This document shows, one piece after another, positions 1-12,321 of a stretch of DNA of 64,000 nucleotides. How positions within the stretch are numbered: the first letter of the stretch is position 1; each line of letters begins with the position of its first letter. The notes under the pieces are model-generated. The model was not told the DNA's origin. It worked only from the letters and a program-made list of their open reading frames with translations, and ran no database searches. The stretch spans positions 13,544,235-13,608,234 of the forward strand of contig NC_077237.1 in NCBI RefSeq assembly GCF_947179165.1, written 5' to 3'. The translations under genes were made by a program, and so were the position numbers. This DNA comes from Solanum dulcamara (lineage: Eukaryota > Streptophyta > Magnoliopsida > Solanales > Solanaceae).

Positions 1-107
1 GTAATTGTTGATTTCTCGATGGGGCTAAAATTTTCCCACCATTTCTTCAATTTGTACGGGACACCCTCGACCATCCTAATTTTGGGTATTTGGGGAGTTG
101 AATCCAT
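1..107 (-). CDS. Start of an Ogre ORF1-like protein (partial)
   Basis: An open frame begins at the ATG at 107-105 (minus strand) and runs about 35 codons off the window edge, opening MDSTPQIPK and containing KKWWENF. Just upstream on the minus strand is a T-rich stretch ending TTGTAG, which could be a 3' splice site; Ogre elements are known to have spliced leaders. Position downstream of the primer site fits Ogre ORF1, whose function is not settled. Too little is visible to be certain. Confidence 0.35.
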   Translation of the reverse strand, partial: MDSTPQIPKIRMVEGVPYKLKKWWENFSPIEKSTI

Positions 108-761
108 CCTACAATACAAATTAATAAAATAAGGACATATTTTCCAAACTCATTATGTCAAAATTGGCTTGGATCAGTCTATCATTATCACGTTCCATAA
201 AATATGCTTATTGGTCGTTGGGTCATGAAACCCGTCGACGTATGTGTGGTTTCTTAAATGTGGAATTGACACCTTGGGTCAATCCACCTAAGGCGTATGC
301 ATGCATGACTTAGTTCGAAGGGAAGCACAGCTCTATCTTATGTTTTTTCTAAGATTTGGCTTACTAGACAAAAGGTTCCCGAGTGGACAACTCGAGTGAG
401 AAGGCTACGCGGCCACACGGAAAAAGATCCGGACACCCCGCGCATACGCCAACTCTCCTAAATTTTGGGATTTTTTGAAAAAAACTTTGTGGGTGCGCAA
501 AACACACCTTACGTGTACGTGTGATAGTGTCAATTTTCCAGAATTGGAGGAAGTATGAACGGAATGACAGTTTATATAAAGCAGTAACAAATATTCAAAT
601 ATATAAAGCAACAAAATAATTGCAAACATACATTAATATCAAGCAATAGCAAATAAATAATCATAACATAAATCATCAAACAATTAAAAAAAAGAAAAAC
701 TAAAAATATAAAGAAATTCAAATTATTAACCTAAGTCTGTTATGGTTTAGAACCTTTATGT
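108..761 (-). other. Leader of the Ogre-type element, no gene seen
   Basis: Lies between the primer-binding site and the ORF1 start. A 74-codon minus-strand open frame at 405-629 has no recognisable similarity. I see no supported gene here. Confidence 0.4.
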
Positions 762-778
762 CCCCAGCGGAGTCGCCA
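762..778 (-). promoter_or_regulatory. Primer-binding site of the Ogre-type element
   Basis: On the minus strand this reads TGGCGACTCCGCTGGGG, three bases after the LTR end. It starts with TGG, as expected for a site complementary to a tRNA CCA end. This motif is known from Ogre elements, where it is attributed to tRNA-Arg; that assignment is recalled, not tested. Confidence 0.7.
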
Positions 779-1264
779 AGCTGTTATACCCCATTTTAAC
801 TCGAGGTCAAACGGTGTACAACATATTGATGATTCCTAAATTATTTAATTTTAAGGAGTCGCCACCTAATTATTTTTAAGGTAAATTAGGATTCCTAAAT
901 AATTAACTTATTCAATGCTAAAAAATGATCTCCGATTAGTGGTCTACTTAGCTTATGAGATTCTAGATAAGGGTTCTAGTTATCCTAAAGGGAAGGGGTT
1001 AGGCATCCTTCAAGATTCGTTAAAAAACGATTACCGGCCAAACTTAGGTTAAATGATTAAAATTATAAAAAGGTTGCTCAAAAAGTTTTGAAAACAAAGC
1101 TTAGTAACTAAGTGAGTGTTTAAATGCGATATATATATATATATTTTAATAACTAAGCCTTAAAGAAAAATATTGATTTTTTTTATTATGATGAACCATT
1201 TTAATTAAAGTTTTCACAAATCTAAATATCCATATAATGTTAGCTATTGTATTAGTGAGAACAC

Positions 1265-2883
1265 AACGACAAAAATAATAATAATAATAATAATAATAAT
1301 AGAAATAATAATATTAATAACGGCAGTAAATAATAATAATAATAATGATAGCAACACTAAATAATACTAATAACGATAATAATAATAATAATAATAAAAA
1401 TACTAATGATGATAATGATAACGAATTTAATATTAATAATACTAATAAAGATAACGATAATAATATTAATAATAATAATAGTAAAATAAAATACTACGAA
1501 TAATAATAGTAACGATAATAATAATAATAACAGTAAATGAAAATACTACTACTACTATTAGTACTACTAATAATGATGAAGAAAATAATAATAATAATAA
1601 TAATAATAATAGTAGATAGAAATACTACTAATACTAATGATAATAGTAATAATAATAATAATAATACTAACAGTAAAATAAAATACAACTACAACTCATA
1701 ACAACAACAACAACAACAATAATAGTAATAATAATAATAGTAAATAAACTATACTAGTATAATAATGATAATAATAATAGCAATAATAATAATAATAATA
1801 ATAAGTAAATAATAATAATAATAATAATAATGATGATAAATAGTGATAACAACAACAATAATAATAATAGCAATAATAATAATAATAATAATAATATGAT
1901 AACGGTAAATATAATAGCAATAATACGAATAATAATAAATAGATAATAATAACAATAGCAATAATAATAATAAGAATAAGAATAATAACAATAAGCATAA
2001 TAAATAATAACGTTAATAACAAATAACAATAACATATAATAATAATAAAATAATAACAATAGTATAATAATAATAATAATAATAATAATAATCATAAATA
2101 AAATATCGATAAATATAATAATGATAATAATAATAATGATAATAACAATAAATAATGATAATAACAATAAATAATGATAATAATAATAATGATAATGATG
2201 ATGATATTAATAATGATAACTATACTAGTAATGATAATAGTAATAACAATAATAATAACAAAAATACTAACAATGATAGTAATAATAGTGAATAAAAAAA
2301 CAAACATTGTTACTATTAATAATAATAATGACGAAAATAATAATAATAATAATAATAGTAATGAAATGATGATAGTAATATTAACGAAGTAATAATAATA
2401 GTAAAAAAATAGCTATTAATAATAATGACGAAATGATAATAATAATAATGCAAATAATAATAATAATAATAACGAAAATGATAATAATAATAATAATAAT
2501 AGTACTACTAATAATATTAACAACGAAAATAATAATACATATAATAACATAATAATAATAATGGTAACATTAATAATAATAGCAGTAAACAAATGTACTA
2601 CTAATAATGATAATAATAATTACGAAAATATTAATAAACTAATAATAATAATAATAATAATGCTAACAGTAAATAAAATACTACTACTAATAATAATAAT
2701 AAAAACGGTAATAATAAAAATATATACTACTACTAATAATAATAATAATAACGAAAATAATAATAACAATAACAATAATAATATTAATAATAATAATAGT
2801 AATACTAACAGAAAAATAAACATTCCACTGCTTCTCTTAATAATATTAATAATGAAAATAATAATATTAATATGAATAACGAA

Positions 2884-2941
<58 letters not shown>

Positions 2942-3150
2942 GTAATACTAACAGAAAAATAAACATTACTACTACTTCTATTAATAATATTGACAGCGAA
3001 AATAATAATAATAATAGTAATAACAGAAAATAAAATAAACTACTACTAATAATAGCAATAATAATTAAAATAACAATAATAACGACATCAAATAAACAGA
3101 CACTTTAAGAATAATAATAACAATAATAATAAATGCTAAAAATATAAACA
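1265..3150. repeat. About 1.9 kb of AAT-type triplet repeat
   Basis: An almost continuous run of AAT triplets (ATT on the minus strand), interrupted by related triplets such as GAT, AGT, AAC, ACT and GAA. It sits inside the Ogre-type LTR, downstream of its TATA box, so element transcripts would begin with a long AUU-rich leader. Long alternating blocks suggest repeated slippage and interruption, not one recent expansion. Confidence 0.85.
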
Positions 3151-3409
3151 GCCCGGATTGACACTGAATATGGCGATCTTATTCGTTTGCTATTTTTTAA
3201 AAGATCTAGGATATCGACTCCATGTGAGGGTAGGAAGATTATATCGAGTCTCAGATCAAGACTCCATTTTTGCTGTTGCTGGGCAGTGAACGGAAATGCT
3301 TTGGTCACGAATATACCCTTGTTTTTCGAGTAAAATCGAGTTCAAATTGAGAGAAAATTCGAAAATTCTTCCCTATTCCGTCTGTCCTCGTTTTTTTCTC
3401 TAATCCCTC

Positions 3410-3417
3410 TATTTATA
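3410..3417 (-). promoter_or_regulatory. TATA box of the Ogre-type LTR
   Basis: TATAAATA on the minus strand, embedded in CCCTATAAATAGAGGG. Its central place in the LTR fits a retrotransposon promoter, with transcription running leftward. Confidence 0.6.
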
Positions 3418-3454
3418 GGGAGATAGAAATTAAATAAAAATAAAAATAATAACG

Positions 3455-3650
3455 GATGATTAAAATAATGCGGAGTGGGCGAAAATATAAAATAATGCGG
3501 AACGACGGAAAAATAATAATTAATACGAAATGGGCGAAATATTTAAATAATGTGGAATGGATGGATTATTAAAATAATACGGATCGGCGGAAAAAAATAA
3601 TAATTAATTAATACGAAATGGGCGGAATATTAAAATAATGCGGAATGAGT
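3455..3650 (-). repeat. Short direct repeats in Ogre U3
   Basis: Several imperfect copies of a unit like AAAATAATGCGGAATGGGCG lie immediately upstream of the LTR TATA box. Copies differ at a few bases. A promoter or enhancer role is inferred from position only. Confidence 0.5.
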
Positions 3651-3721
3651 ATTATTATATATATATTTTTTGAAATAGATTATGACAAAAATTATTTGTT
3701 TGTTTTATTTATTTCGGACGA

Positions 3722-3772
<51 letters not shown>

Positions 3773-4537
3773 TTATTTGTGAAGAATTATTTATTTTTTT
3801 AATATATTTAATAAAAATAAATAAATAAAGGGGGACAAGAAATGTTGGTGTAATACACGCGTGCATGCGGCCGAATTTTATATTATTATTATTTATATTA
3901 TTATTATATTTTAATTCGGATAAAGTATATATATATATATATATATTATATTATTATTTAATTTATTTTTATAAAAAAAAAAAAAAAAGGGACAAAGGGG
4001 TATGGGAAGGATTGTTATTATATATATATATATATATTCTTTATTTTATTTTCTGAAAAGTGGTTGGAGATTTTTTATTTTATTTTTTTGAACTAGTGTC
4101 GGTTAGAGGGTATAAAAGAGATATAATATTAATATGGGTATATGTACAGGGGACAAGCGTGGAATAAAAAATGTTATAGGGATATGGGAAGGGGACAAAA
4201 CATGTGTATAATAATATATATATTTTATTAAATTTTTTTATTTATTTTTTTAAAAAAAAATCGGATGAATTTTATAATATATATATATTTTTTATTATTT
4301 TTTAAAAAATGGACAAAGAATGATGGGCGGGGCACGCGTGGATTAAAATAATGTTTTAATTTTTATTAAAAAGATAAATAAAAAAAATAATAAAAAAAAT
4401 CGGATTAATATATATATATATATATATATTATATTCATTTTTTTAAAAAATTATTTGGATGAAAAGAAAACAATTATATATTTTATTATTATTTAATGTT
4501 TATTATTATTATAATATAAATATTTTTAATTTCTTTA

Positions 4538-4569
<32 letters not shown>

Positions 4570-5437
4570 TTTATTTTTTATTTTTTGACGAGGAGATGTC
4601 ATATATATTATTTGCGTGTTGTAGTATTAATGGAAGAATAAAAATAATAAAAAAAATTGTTAATTCAATATTAATTATTTGTTATTTAGGAGAAGTAATG
4701 AAAACGTAAAATTAATTAGTGAAATTGGTTATCAAATTAGACGAATTAATTTACGATCTTCTTAATTTTAACAAAAGTAAAATGATTAACCTCATTGTAA
4801 CTAATTATTAATTTACGAAATAATTAATTATGGTAAATAATAATTTTCTTTTTTATAAGTCAAATTTAAATATTACTAAGAGATAATGACTATATAACAA
4901 ACAACAAAAAAAAAATAAAAAATGCATATGTTATGAAGATGACAAATTATTAAAAATACACTTGAAAATATGCATGGTTTTATAAAAGCCAATTATTTTA
5001 ATTTAATTAAAATTGAAGAAGTCTAAAATTAAAATAAGATAAGTATGCATTAATTAATTAACAAACCTCTCATTTTTGACAAAGTAAATAATTAACTTCG
5101 GTTTAAATAAATTAACTTGAAATATGAGTCTATTAATTAAATCAAACTAATTAACAGAGCTATTTATTTTAAAAATAAAAATCTTTTGAGACAATTTTTT
5201 TTTTTGAATAAATAATAAAATATATTATATTCAAGAATTATTTTTTATAAATATATATATAGCCATATATATATAGAGAGAAATTAATTTAAAACGATGA
5301 TACCATATATGTATAGTTCGTTTTATTATTATTATTATTTAATTATATATATATATATTATTATTATTGTATTATTATTATTATTATTATTTTTTTGTAA
5401 AAATTATGTTGTTGAGGGTAAAAAATGGGTGTCAACA

Positions 5438-6430
5438 AGCGCTTAGTCAATAAATCCATCTGGTTATTTATGTGAGCCATATCTTGATCACGCTACTCCT
5501 CTTTTTCTTTGCTCAGCCGACATGTCAAATGTATAGCCCATGCCTCCAACCTCAAAATTTGTGGTGTGCCAAGACCTTCTAGTCTTTGAAACCTAATCTA
5601 AGATTATTGATGCTTCCGTAAAGGTTTTGGACATGAAGGATCCATCGCAAGCTTGATTAACTATCAGCTTAGTCACATAGTTGCACGATCTATAGAATAG
5701 CTCCATCAAATTCTCGTATGTGAGAATATGATTTAGGCAAATTTTCAGCTTTTGACTGAATTTGTGCCATGAGTCATGTAGAACTTTATGAGGAATTAAC
5801 TTGTGTGCCTTGAGCTCATCTTTGATTTGCAACTTCCTTGAAGGTGGAAAGAAGCTAGACATGCTTCCTTTAGCTCTCTCTAATTTGTGATTGAGTTATG
5901 CAAGAGCTTTTTTAGCCACTTGATTGCCTCTTTATATAGAGACAATGGAAATAGTCGTAGGTGAATTGTAGTTTGGCTAACCCCAAGGATGTCACAAGTT
6001 TTGCATGTAGTAATGAAGTTAATCAAATGTTGATGTGCCTTCTCTCCAATCATTCATTTAAATGGTCCTTTCAAGTTCAAGAGCTGAAGCATAGTGCTAG
6101 TGATGGTGAACTTCACGCCTAGTAGTAGTGGAGGAAAAACTATCGCCCCAATTGCACCAACTTTATCCATGTCTATATCACCATCTTGCATAGAAAATCA
6201 ATGGGCTTCTATTGAGCTATACCTCATTGCACAGGTGGATGATGCTGGAGTGGATCTTCGACATTATCGTTCTTATCCTCGAGATTGTCATTATTACCAC
6301 GATTTCCCCTGGCTTGAGCTTCTGTAAGCTCTCTTAACCTTTGAACATCGCTCTTGTGCATTAATTTTTCTAATTGATTTTTCTAGCTCAGGATCGTAAG
6401 GGAGCAGTGGTTCACCCTTTCTTAGGGTAT
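5438..6430 (-). pseudogene. Athila-type Ty3/gypsy gag remnant
   Basis: Minus-strand translation in shifting frames gives a recognisable plant gag core: a segment containing LLNLKGPFK near 6090, IHLRLFPLSLYKEAIKWL near 5960, a segment beginning FFPPSRK (open frame 5862-5593), and FDMSAEQRKR near 5510. These match the retrotransposon gag region of Athila-like elements. Several stops and frameshifts break it. The left end is cut exactly where the Ogre LTR begins at 5437. Capsid function is lost; the assignment rests on motif recognition. Confidence 0.65.
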
Positions 6431-6543
6431 TGGGTATGCACTAACATGTACCCTGTATGAACAAAAATAAGAAACAAATATAAAATTAGGAAATAAGACT
6501 ACAAGCTGAAATAAATGCTAATAGAATATTTCAAAGTCGTATT

Positions 6544-6560
6544 CCACGGCAACTAGGCCA
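6544..6560 (-). promoter_or_regulatory. Degenerate primer-binding site, Athila type
   Basis: On the minus strand this reads TGGCCTAGTTGCCGTGG, close to the TGGCGCCGTTGCCGGGG site common in Athila elements. It lies between the gag remnant and an LTR-like segment, in the right order for a minus-strand element. Confidence 0.5.
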
Positions 6561-6565
6561 AAATT

Positions 6566-8018
6566 TGAAACGCCAAACTTACACTTCAATTAAGAAGTAT
6601 AAAGTGGCCTTTGTTAAATATAGAACCCAACTAGGTTGGGGTCAAACTCATAAGGAATGCGGAGGAAATAAGTCTACTAGCACTTAAACTCAGTTGTAGT
6701 CAATATTTTCAAATAGTAAACATGCATAAAGTAAATGGGGGATTTGTTGTTTCAATAAATAAAAGTTTTCAGTAACAGAATAAAACAAACTTAAGGTTGT
6801 TAACAATACGAGAAGGTAGCTAGGACTGTGTTCCCCATGACATGTTACTCAGTAGTTGTTAGGTATTTATAATATCGTATCAGTGCATCACATGTACATT
6901 TAAACACCATCCGGTCCTATTAAATATATTTCACTCATATCCTCCCAGTCTCAGAGTGTATTGCCAACTAACTCTTGTTTTTTATCTCAGAAAACTACCC
7001 CATCCTGGGCTCAAGTTCTTAGATGAAGGTTATTCTTCTAATCTCTGTTGTAGTTTTCTTTTCCTAATCATTACCCCTCTCCTAATAAGGTAATGAATAC
7101 AAGCAAATTTTAACGCGGACCCTCGTTAAAAGGAAAATAAGATAAAGAAAACTCCAATGTAATGCTAAACACTGAACGACAATCACCTATACACTTGCCT
7201 ACTTCATTAGTGTGTCATGGTTCCCATAACCCTAGTTTGAATTCATAAAACAATAATTATAGTTATAGAAAAGTAAACCTTGAATCATAAGATGAAAAAC
7301 GAATCAAGAACAAACAAAGGATTAGATTGCACGTTTGAATCTTGAAAAGTAACCAAAGTGTGCTCTCACAATGTTCACAATATATCAAAAATCAGAATAA
7401 AACGTGTAACCTCAAAATAAAATAAATTTGGGTATTTATAGAAGTACAAAACCTACTTCTAAATCATCAAGCAAAACTTAAGTCAGCAGAATTTATGCCA
7501 AGGCATCATGATCCGTACTTGCCTTCATACCCCGTGGTCATGCCATGTGGTGTTTAACTTGGCTCCACCACTGTGTGGGCCTTAGCTTCTTCACGGGAAA
7601 TCATTGCCTCGTGGTCCTAACTACGCCCTATACTGGGGTCTATGGTGCTTCCTTTAGTCAATTTTCATCTTCCATCAGTAGGTCTTTCACGAGCCTTGAT
7701 CACATCCCATGGTGGACTCCAAGGCTAGTGAAGGGTCTCATGGAGTTCCACTTAGCCAAAATTTCCTTAACTTCAGGCTTCATCTATATCAGAATCATTC
7801 CAGTCACCACAGCCCATAAGGCACCATGGTCCGTGGTAGCACTCGTAGTCCCTTATTCTCAACAGAAATGTCTCAACTCCTCAAAAAACATCCAAACTCA
7901 TGCGCGACTTAGTTTTACTGCGAAATAAACAAAACACACATCATATCTATAAAAACATGCTTGCAACTCCACACTAATCCATATGTTTTAGCGTCGAAAG
8001 TATCATAAATATGCGACA
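6566..8018 (-). repeat. Probable degenerate 5' LTR of the Athila-type remnant
   Basis: The segment lies between the degenerate primer site and the Tekay integrase remnant, with TG at 6566 and CA at 8017-8018, and a minus-strand TATAAATA at 7440-7433. On the minus strand it would start TGTCGCATAT. The exact borders are inferred because no second LTR is in view. The 127-codon plus-strand open frame at 7545-7928 has no recognisable protein features and is probably chance. Confidence 0.45.
7433..7440 (-). promoter_or_regulatory. TATA box in the Athila-type LTR
   Basis: TATAAATA on the minus strand, mid-way in the putative LTR, with leftward polarity like the gag remnant. Confidence 0.45.
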
Positions 8019-8640
8019 CATCAAGCACTATACGAGCAGAAGTATAGATCTCCAATCGGTTGGTTTGAGGTCGGTAAAGAAGAGTTTCTAGGTGCTAATC
8101 TAGTCCAGCAAGCTTGAAAAGGTAAAGCTTATTAGAGGCCAGCTGTATACAACACAGATCTGGCAAAAGTCTTATGCAGATATTCGATGATGAGACTTAA
8201 AGTTTAATGTAAAGGATTAGGTTTTCTTGAAGGTATCACATATGAAGGGTGTCGTGCAATTTGAAAATAAAGAAAAGCTCAGTCCCATGTATGTTGGACC
8301 GTATAAGATTATTCAGAGGATTGGTAAGGTGGAGTACGAGTTTGTTTGCCTTTAGAATTATAGAAAGTCCATCCTATGTTTCACGTATCTATGTTGCAAA
8401 AGTGTATTGGATATCCTTTGCGTATTACACCCATTGAGGATATTTGCATTGCTGAAGACTTGTCTTATACGGAGGTACTAGTAGCTATTTTAGATCGACA
8501 AATAAGGAAGGTTCGAACTAAAGAAGTAGCTTCCGTGAAAGTGTTATGGTGAAATAACATCATCGAGGAAATGACTTGAGAAGCCGATGAGGAAATGATG
8601 ATGAATTACCCCCATTTACTTAAGACTTAAGGTGAGTCGC
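8019..8640 (+). pseudogene. Tekay/Del-type pol 3' end (integrase C-terminus and chromodomain), broken
   Basis: Shifting plus-strand frames give RSPIGWFEVG near 8050, KSYADIR near 8165, KGVVQFENKEKLSPMYVGPYKIIQRIGKV near 8240-8330 (read here only as landmarks: GPYKIIQRIGKV), then VLWxNNIIEEMTWEADEEM near 8550-8600, the chromodomain-like tail of chromovirus integrases. Stops and frameshifts are frequent. The remnant starts abruptly beside the Athila LTR, which fits interruption of an older plus-strand element. Confidence 0.7.
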
Positions 8641-8886
8641 ATTTCAATAATGTGAAATTATTTTTTTACAACTTAATTGGATTTTAAATGACTTGAAAGT
8701 GCAATTTATAGGTCTTATTGTGAGATAACTATACGAAGCCTAGTAATTGGCATTTTCAGAATTTGATTTAACCTTAGAAAATATAATAAATACAGCCTCA
8801 CAAATAACATATTAGCGGGAAAAAAATTCAACCAAGGAATTGCCTCAATCCATTCACTGATGAATGTTCTTAAGAAGGGGAGACTA
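8641..8886 (+). other. 3' untranslated region and polypurine tract of the Tekay remnant
   Basis: Non-coding spacer between pol and the 3' LTR. It ends in a purine-rich tract, AAGAAGGGGAGACTA at 8872-8886, directly before the LTR, as expected for plus-strand priming. Confidence 0.55.
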
Positions 8887-11502
8887 TGAGACCCCATCTA
8901 TTTTTTCTCTTCTCTTACATAATATACGTAATGTAGCGTGGTTATATTAGGTGTTTATAATTTAGTATAGAACACGGGGAGAATAAGACTGCAAATGTGT
9001 GATAATATCAAGGAACTAAACTAAAGTTTTAGGTCATCCCTTAAACAAGGTTTGTGGTTAAAGAAATGGCTCGGATAGCACGCCACCTGTTCAAAAGGTT
9101 TAAAATAACTTGCACCTTCGAAATAAGACTAAGAGTGTCTAATATGCTAACAATAATGTGTTATGAGGTACTATAATATCACAATGGTCATATGTTAAGT
9201 TTTGGAGTCAAGCAAGTTGCAAAATAAAGGTCGGCAAAAGTTATCGTGAGTTTCTCTAATAAACTTTCTGAACTTTGGGCCAAATGTCTATGATCATTTC
9301 TCCCAATATAAAAATATTTATGGGGGTCCACGACCTACCAAATCGAATTTCTACGAGTTTAGTTTGCAACCAAAAAAATCGCACAACAAACCAACATCGG
9401 AGTAAAAAATTATGACTGTTTTACCGTGGATTATCCAGAAAAACCGGGTCGGATCAAAAAGATGATATAAGTCAGCAATTCGACTTTTAAGACACCAAAA
9501 GATTTTCTTTCCTTCCCAAAATAGTGAGATAACTTAAAAAAGGGTTCTAATGGAGTTCTTTAGTGATTAAGGTGCGTTTTTAGCAATTTTTACCATTAAA
9601 GTTTGCCCTCATGTCTAGAAATGTGATCGCTACGCTTTGCAATTATTTTTCCCTTTTATTAGTTGCGTTTGGAGCCATTTTGGGGAGATAGGACTTTGTT
9701 GTTTTTGTTGGTTTTCAATTTACACTTGATTTTTCAAGGTAATCATCTTGGAACTCTTTTATGATCATTTTTACGAAGTTCTACAGATGTTTCATCAAGC
9801 TAAGATCGTATGGCAAATCTGCCAACTTAAGCTCAATTATGAACTGTTTATATGTGCGTATAAGTTGCGTTAGTGTTTGCGAAGATTGGGACGTAAATAA
9901 CAACTTTATGAAGAAATTATGGGCATTCGAACGTTTGGTTGAAAGGTATATTAAGGTTAAGCTTCATTCTTTCTTTTAGAACGAATTCGGGGAAATTTCT
10001 AAAAGCCAAATATAATATTATACTATTCTAATGCTAGAAAGACCTTATGTGAAAGACATTGGGATAGAAGCTAAAGTATTTTCATGATGCTATTAGGTTG
10101 ACAATTCACTCATTCGATTAACTAGGGTATTCGACATTTATGTATGTCATTTTGTCGGCTTTCTTGACTATATGTCCATATGTATGAATTTCTTATTTGT
10201 CTTTGGATGGTGTGACTTAAAAATATTATGAAAGGCATTTAATATTTGCGATCAGTCCTTCTTCCCTGCTAAAGCATATTCTAAAATACTTTAAAGTACA
10301 CGTCAACTCCCAAAACTCTCAAATATAATTTGTATGTTTAAACTGCTAAAACACTTGGTTTTTGAAATACTTTACTTTTACAAATTATCAAGGAATCGGG
10401 TATAGAAATTAAGTGAAGCACCTTAAGCTTTTTATGAACATCTTTAGGGTTAAGTTATTTTTCCACTATTCGAATTAAGTTCTCACTTAGTGAGAAAAAT
10501 ATGAGGTTCCACGAGGCGTTTACATGTTAAACGAAAGTAATTATGGAATTATGAGAATAAGAGTACTAATGAGCCAAGATTGGCTAAGTTTTTGTTATGG
10601 CCTAATATGTGCATTCAAAGTTCATAGCATATATGACATGTTATGCATGGACTCTGAGTCATAATCGGAGGTAAGGGGCCTATTTGTATATTGTACATAT
10701 GACCACAGATTGGTAATATGATGGCGGTTAGCTACCGAAAGAGACCGCTATTACTAGCATTTGGTTGGGTATGTCATACATTTGCATCAATATACATATA
10801 TGTATTCACGAGCATACCATACATATTTGCTTACTATGAGGTCAGATGGTGGCCATGGAGGCTATCAGAGTTTCAGTGTCAGATGGTATCTCGATTACCC
10901 TTTGTACGGTATTTATTTATGATTTTACTTTCTGCCTTACATGCCAATATTCGTACTGATGTCCTGTTGCCTGGGACACTGCATTTTTGTTTCGTGCATG
11001 CAGATCCAGGTAGGGATTCTAATCGACCCCTCTGCTAGGATTCAGGGTTCAGCTATGAGTTGGTAAGCTCCACCTCTTCTTGGAGCTTTCATAGGATGTT
11101 TACTTTTGTTGTAGAGTTTGGGTATAGTCGGCGCATTGTCCTGACAGTACTTATGACATTATTAGAGGCTATTGTGGACACAGTATTCTAGATTTCCTTT
11201 TTGCAACTTTCAGTCTCCAGGTCATTGGCTGGGCATGTATATATATATGTATGGATGTATGTACGTCTTTAGTTGCGGCTTTGTCGACTAGCTAGTACTT
11301 TATTATTTTAGCTTGTCTACTTATTTATATGACTTATTGTTATTCAGGTCATGACCTTAACAGTCCAGGCTTAGTATTTCAAATGTTGTGCTGCCTGATG
11401 TTTCGGGCCCACAGTTTAGTTAGTTAGTATGTTTCAGTGACTAACTCGGTCAAACACTATATCGAATGTCTGTTACGCCTCCCCTAGTTTTGGAGCGTGA
11501 CA
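8887..11502 (+). repeat. 3' LTR of the Tekay-type remnant
   Basis: Starts TGAGACCCC right after a polypurine tract and ends GGAGCGTGACA, the usual terminus of Tekay/Del LTRs. The matching 5' LTR is not in the window. Open frames inside (for example 10718-11038) show no known domain and are likely chance. Confidence 0.6.
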
Positions 11503-12060
11503 AATGTGATACCATATGATATATATATATTATACATTTTTCAAGTGATAACTACATTATGAATGCATGATTAGTAAAAAAAGAAAATAGGTCCTGGTCG
11601 ATAGGTCTCTCAATATGTATGGTGTTAGTTTGTGTAACGTGATCATGAAAAAATAAACTATAAAAGATTACACATCTATAATTTGATTGAAAAGCATGTG
11701 TTATAAACTATTACCACTATTCTAGTAATTAACTCTCTCACCTTTTCAATCTTCCTCATGATCTTCCTTCATAACTCAGTTAATTGACTATTCAAACTTT
11801 CACCTTATTATGGTGAAAGTTCATTTTTTCTCGGTATGACCCTCTTTACCATTTCTCCCTTCCTTATCTCTATTTTTTTTTAAAAAAAAAAAAAAATTGA
11901 ACATTTGATGTGAACACTTGGTGTGCATCAGTAATTATCGGGAGAAATGATCCAAATGGATTTACTAACCAATCCCTTCGTAACTCAATTTCGTTCACCC
12001 ATAATCAAAATAACCTTTCATTAATTTGTCATCTATCCCTCTTAAGATTATTATATTAAT
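11503..12060. other. Intergenic, AT-rich, nothing recognised
   Basis: No coding potential, RNA gene or clear repeat seen apart from a poly-T/poly-A tract near 11872-11895. Confidence 0.5.
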
Positions 12061-12321
12061 TACTTCCTCCGTTCTTTTTTAGTTGTCACGTTGTGCTTTT
12101 TGAGAGTTAATTTGACTAATTTTTAAAGTTAAATTAGATTACATTAATTTGATATTTTAAAATAAAAATTTAGACATTCAAAAACTATATGAAAAATATT
12201 ATAAATTGTAATTTTTTTCATATCAATATAATAAAAACTACATCTTAAAATATTAATCAAAGTTCACATCATTTGACTTTGAAAAAAAATCATGACAACT
12301 AAAAAGGAATAGATAGGAGTA
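12061..12321. mobile_element. Stowaway-like MITE
   Basis: Terminal inverted repeats pair CTTCCTCCGTTCTTTTTTAG at the left with the complement of the right end (CTCCTATCTATTCCTTTTTAG), flanked by TA on both sides (12061-12062, 12320-12321). Size of about 260 bp, TA target and ends are typical of Tc1/mariner-derived Stowaway MITEs. No coding capacity. Confidence 0.7.

Larger units (their letters stand above)
1..5437 (-). mobile_element. Ogre-type Ty3/gypsy retrotransposon, 5' part, runs off the left edge
   Basis: A minus-strand LTR retrotransposon enters from the left edge. Read on the minus strand, the order is a 4.66-kb 5' LTR (5437 to 782), a 3-base spacer, a primer-binding site (778 to 762), a leader, and the first codons of an ORF at 107 to 1. 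Very long LTRs, a TGGCGACTCCGCTGGGG primer site and an extra ORF ahead of gag are known traits of the Ogre lineage. The 3' LTR is outside the window, so completeness and target duplication cannot be judged. The right border abuts an Athila gag remnant, which shows that this element landed inside an older one. Confidence 0.65.
782..5437 (-). repeat. Ogre-type 5' LTR, 4656 bp
   Basis: Bounded by TG at 782 and CA at 5436-5437. On the minus strand it starts TGTTGACACCC and ends GGGGTATAACA, next to the primer site. A minus-strand TATAAATA box lies at 3417-3410. U3 is therefore about 2.0 kb (5437 to about 3410) and R-U5 about 2.6 kb. The R-U5 part is mostly AAT-type triplet repeat; U3 has TA runs and short direct repeats. 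The open frames here rich in Ile, Leu, Tyr or Asn are triplet-repeat artefacts. Confidence 0.65.

Noticed and set aside
1494..2875. Open frames rich in Ile, Leu, Tyr or Asn on both strands
   Set aside because: They are translations of the AAT-type triplet tract inside the Ogre LTR, not genes.
7545..7928. 127-codon plus-strand open frame
   Set aside because: No domain or coding signature, and it lies inside a probable LTR on the opposite strand.
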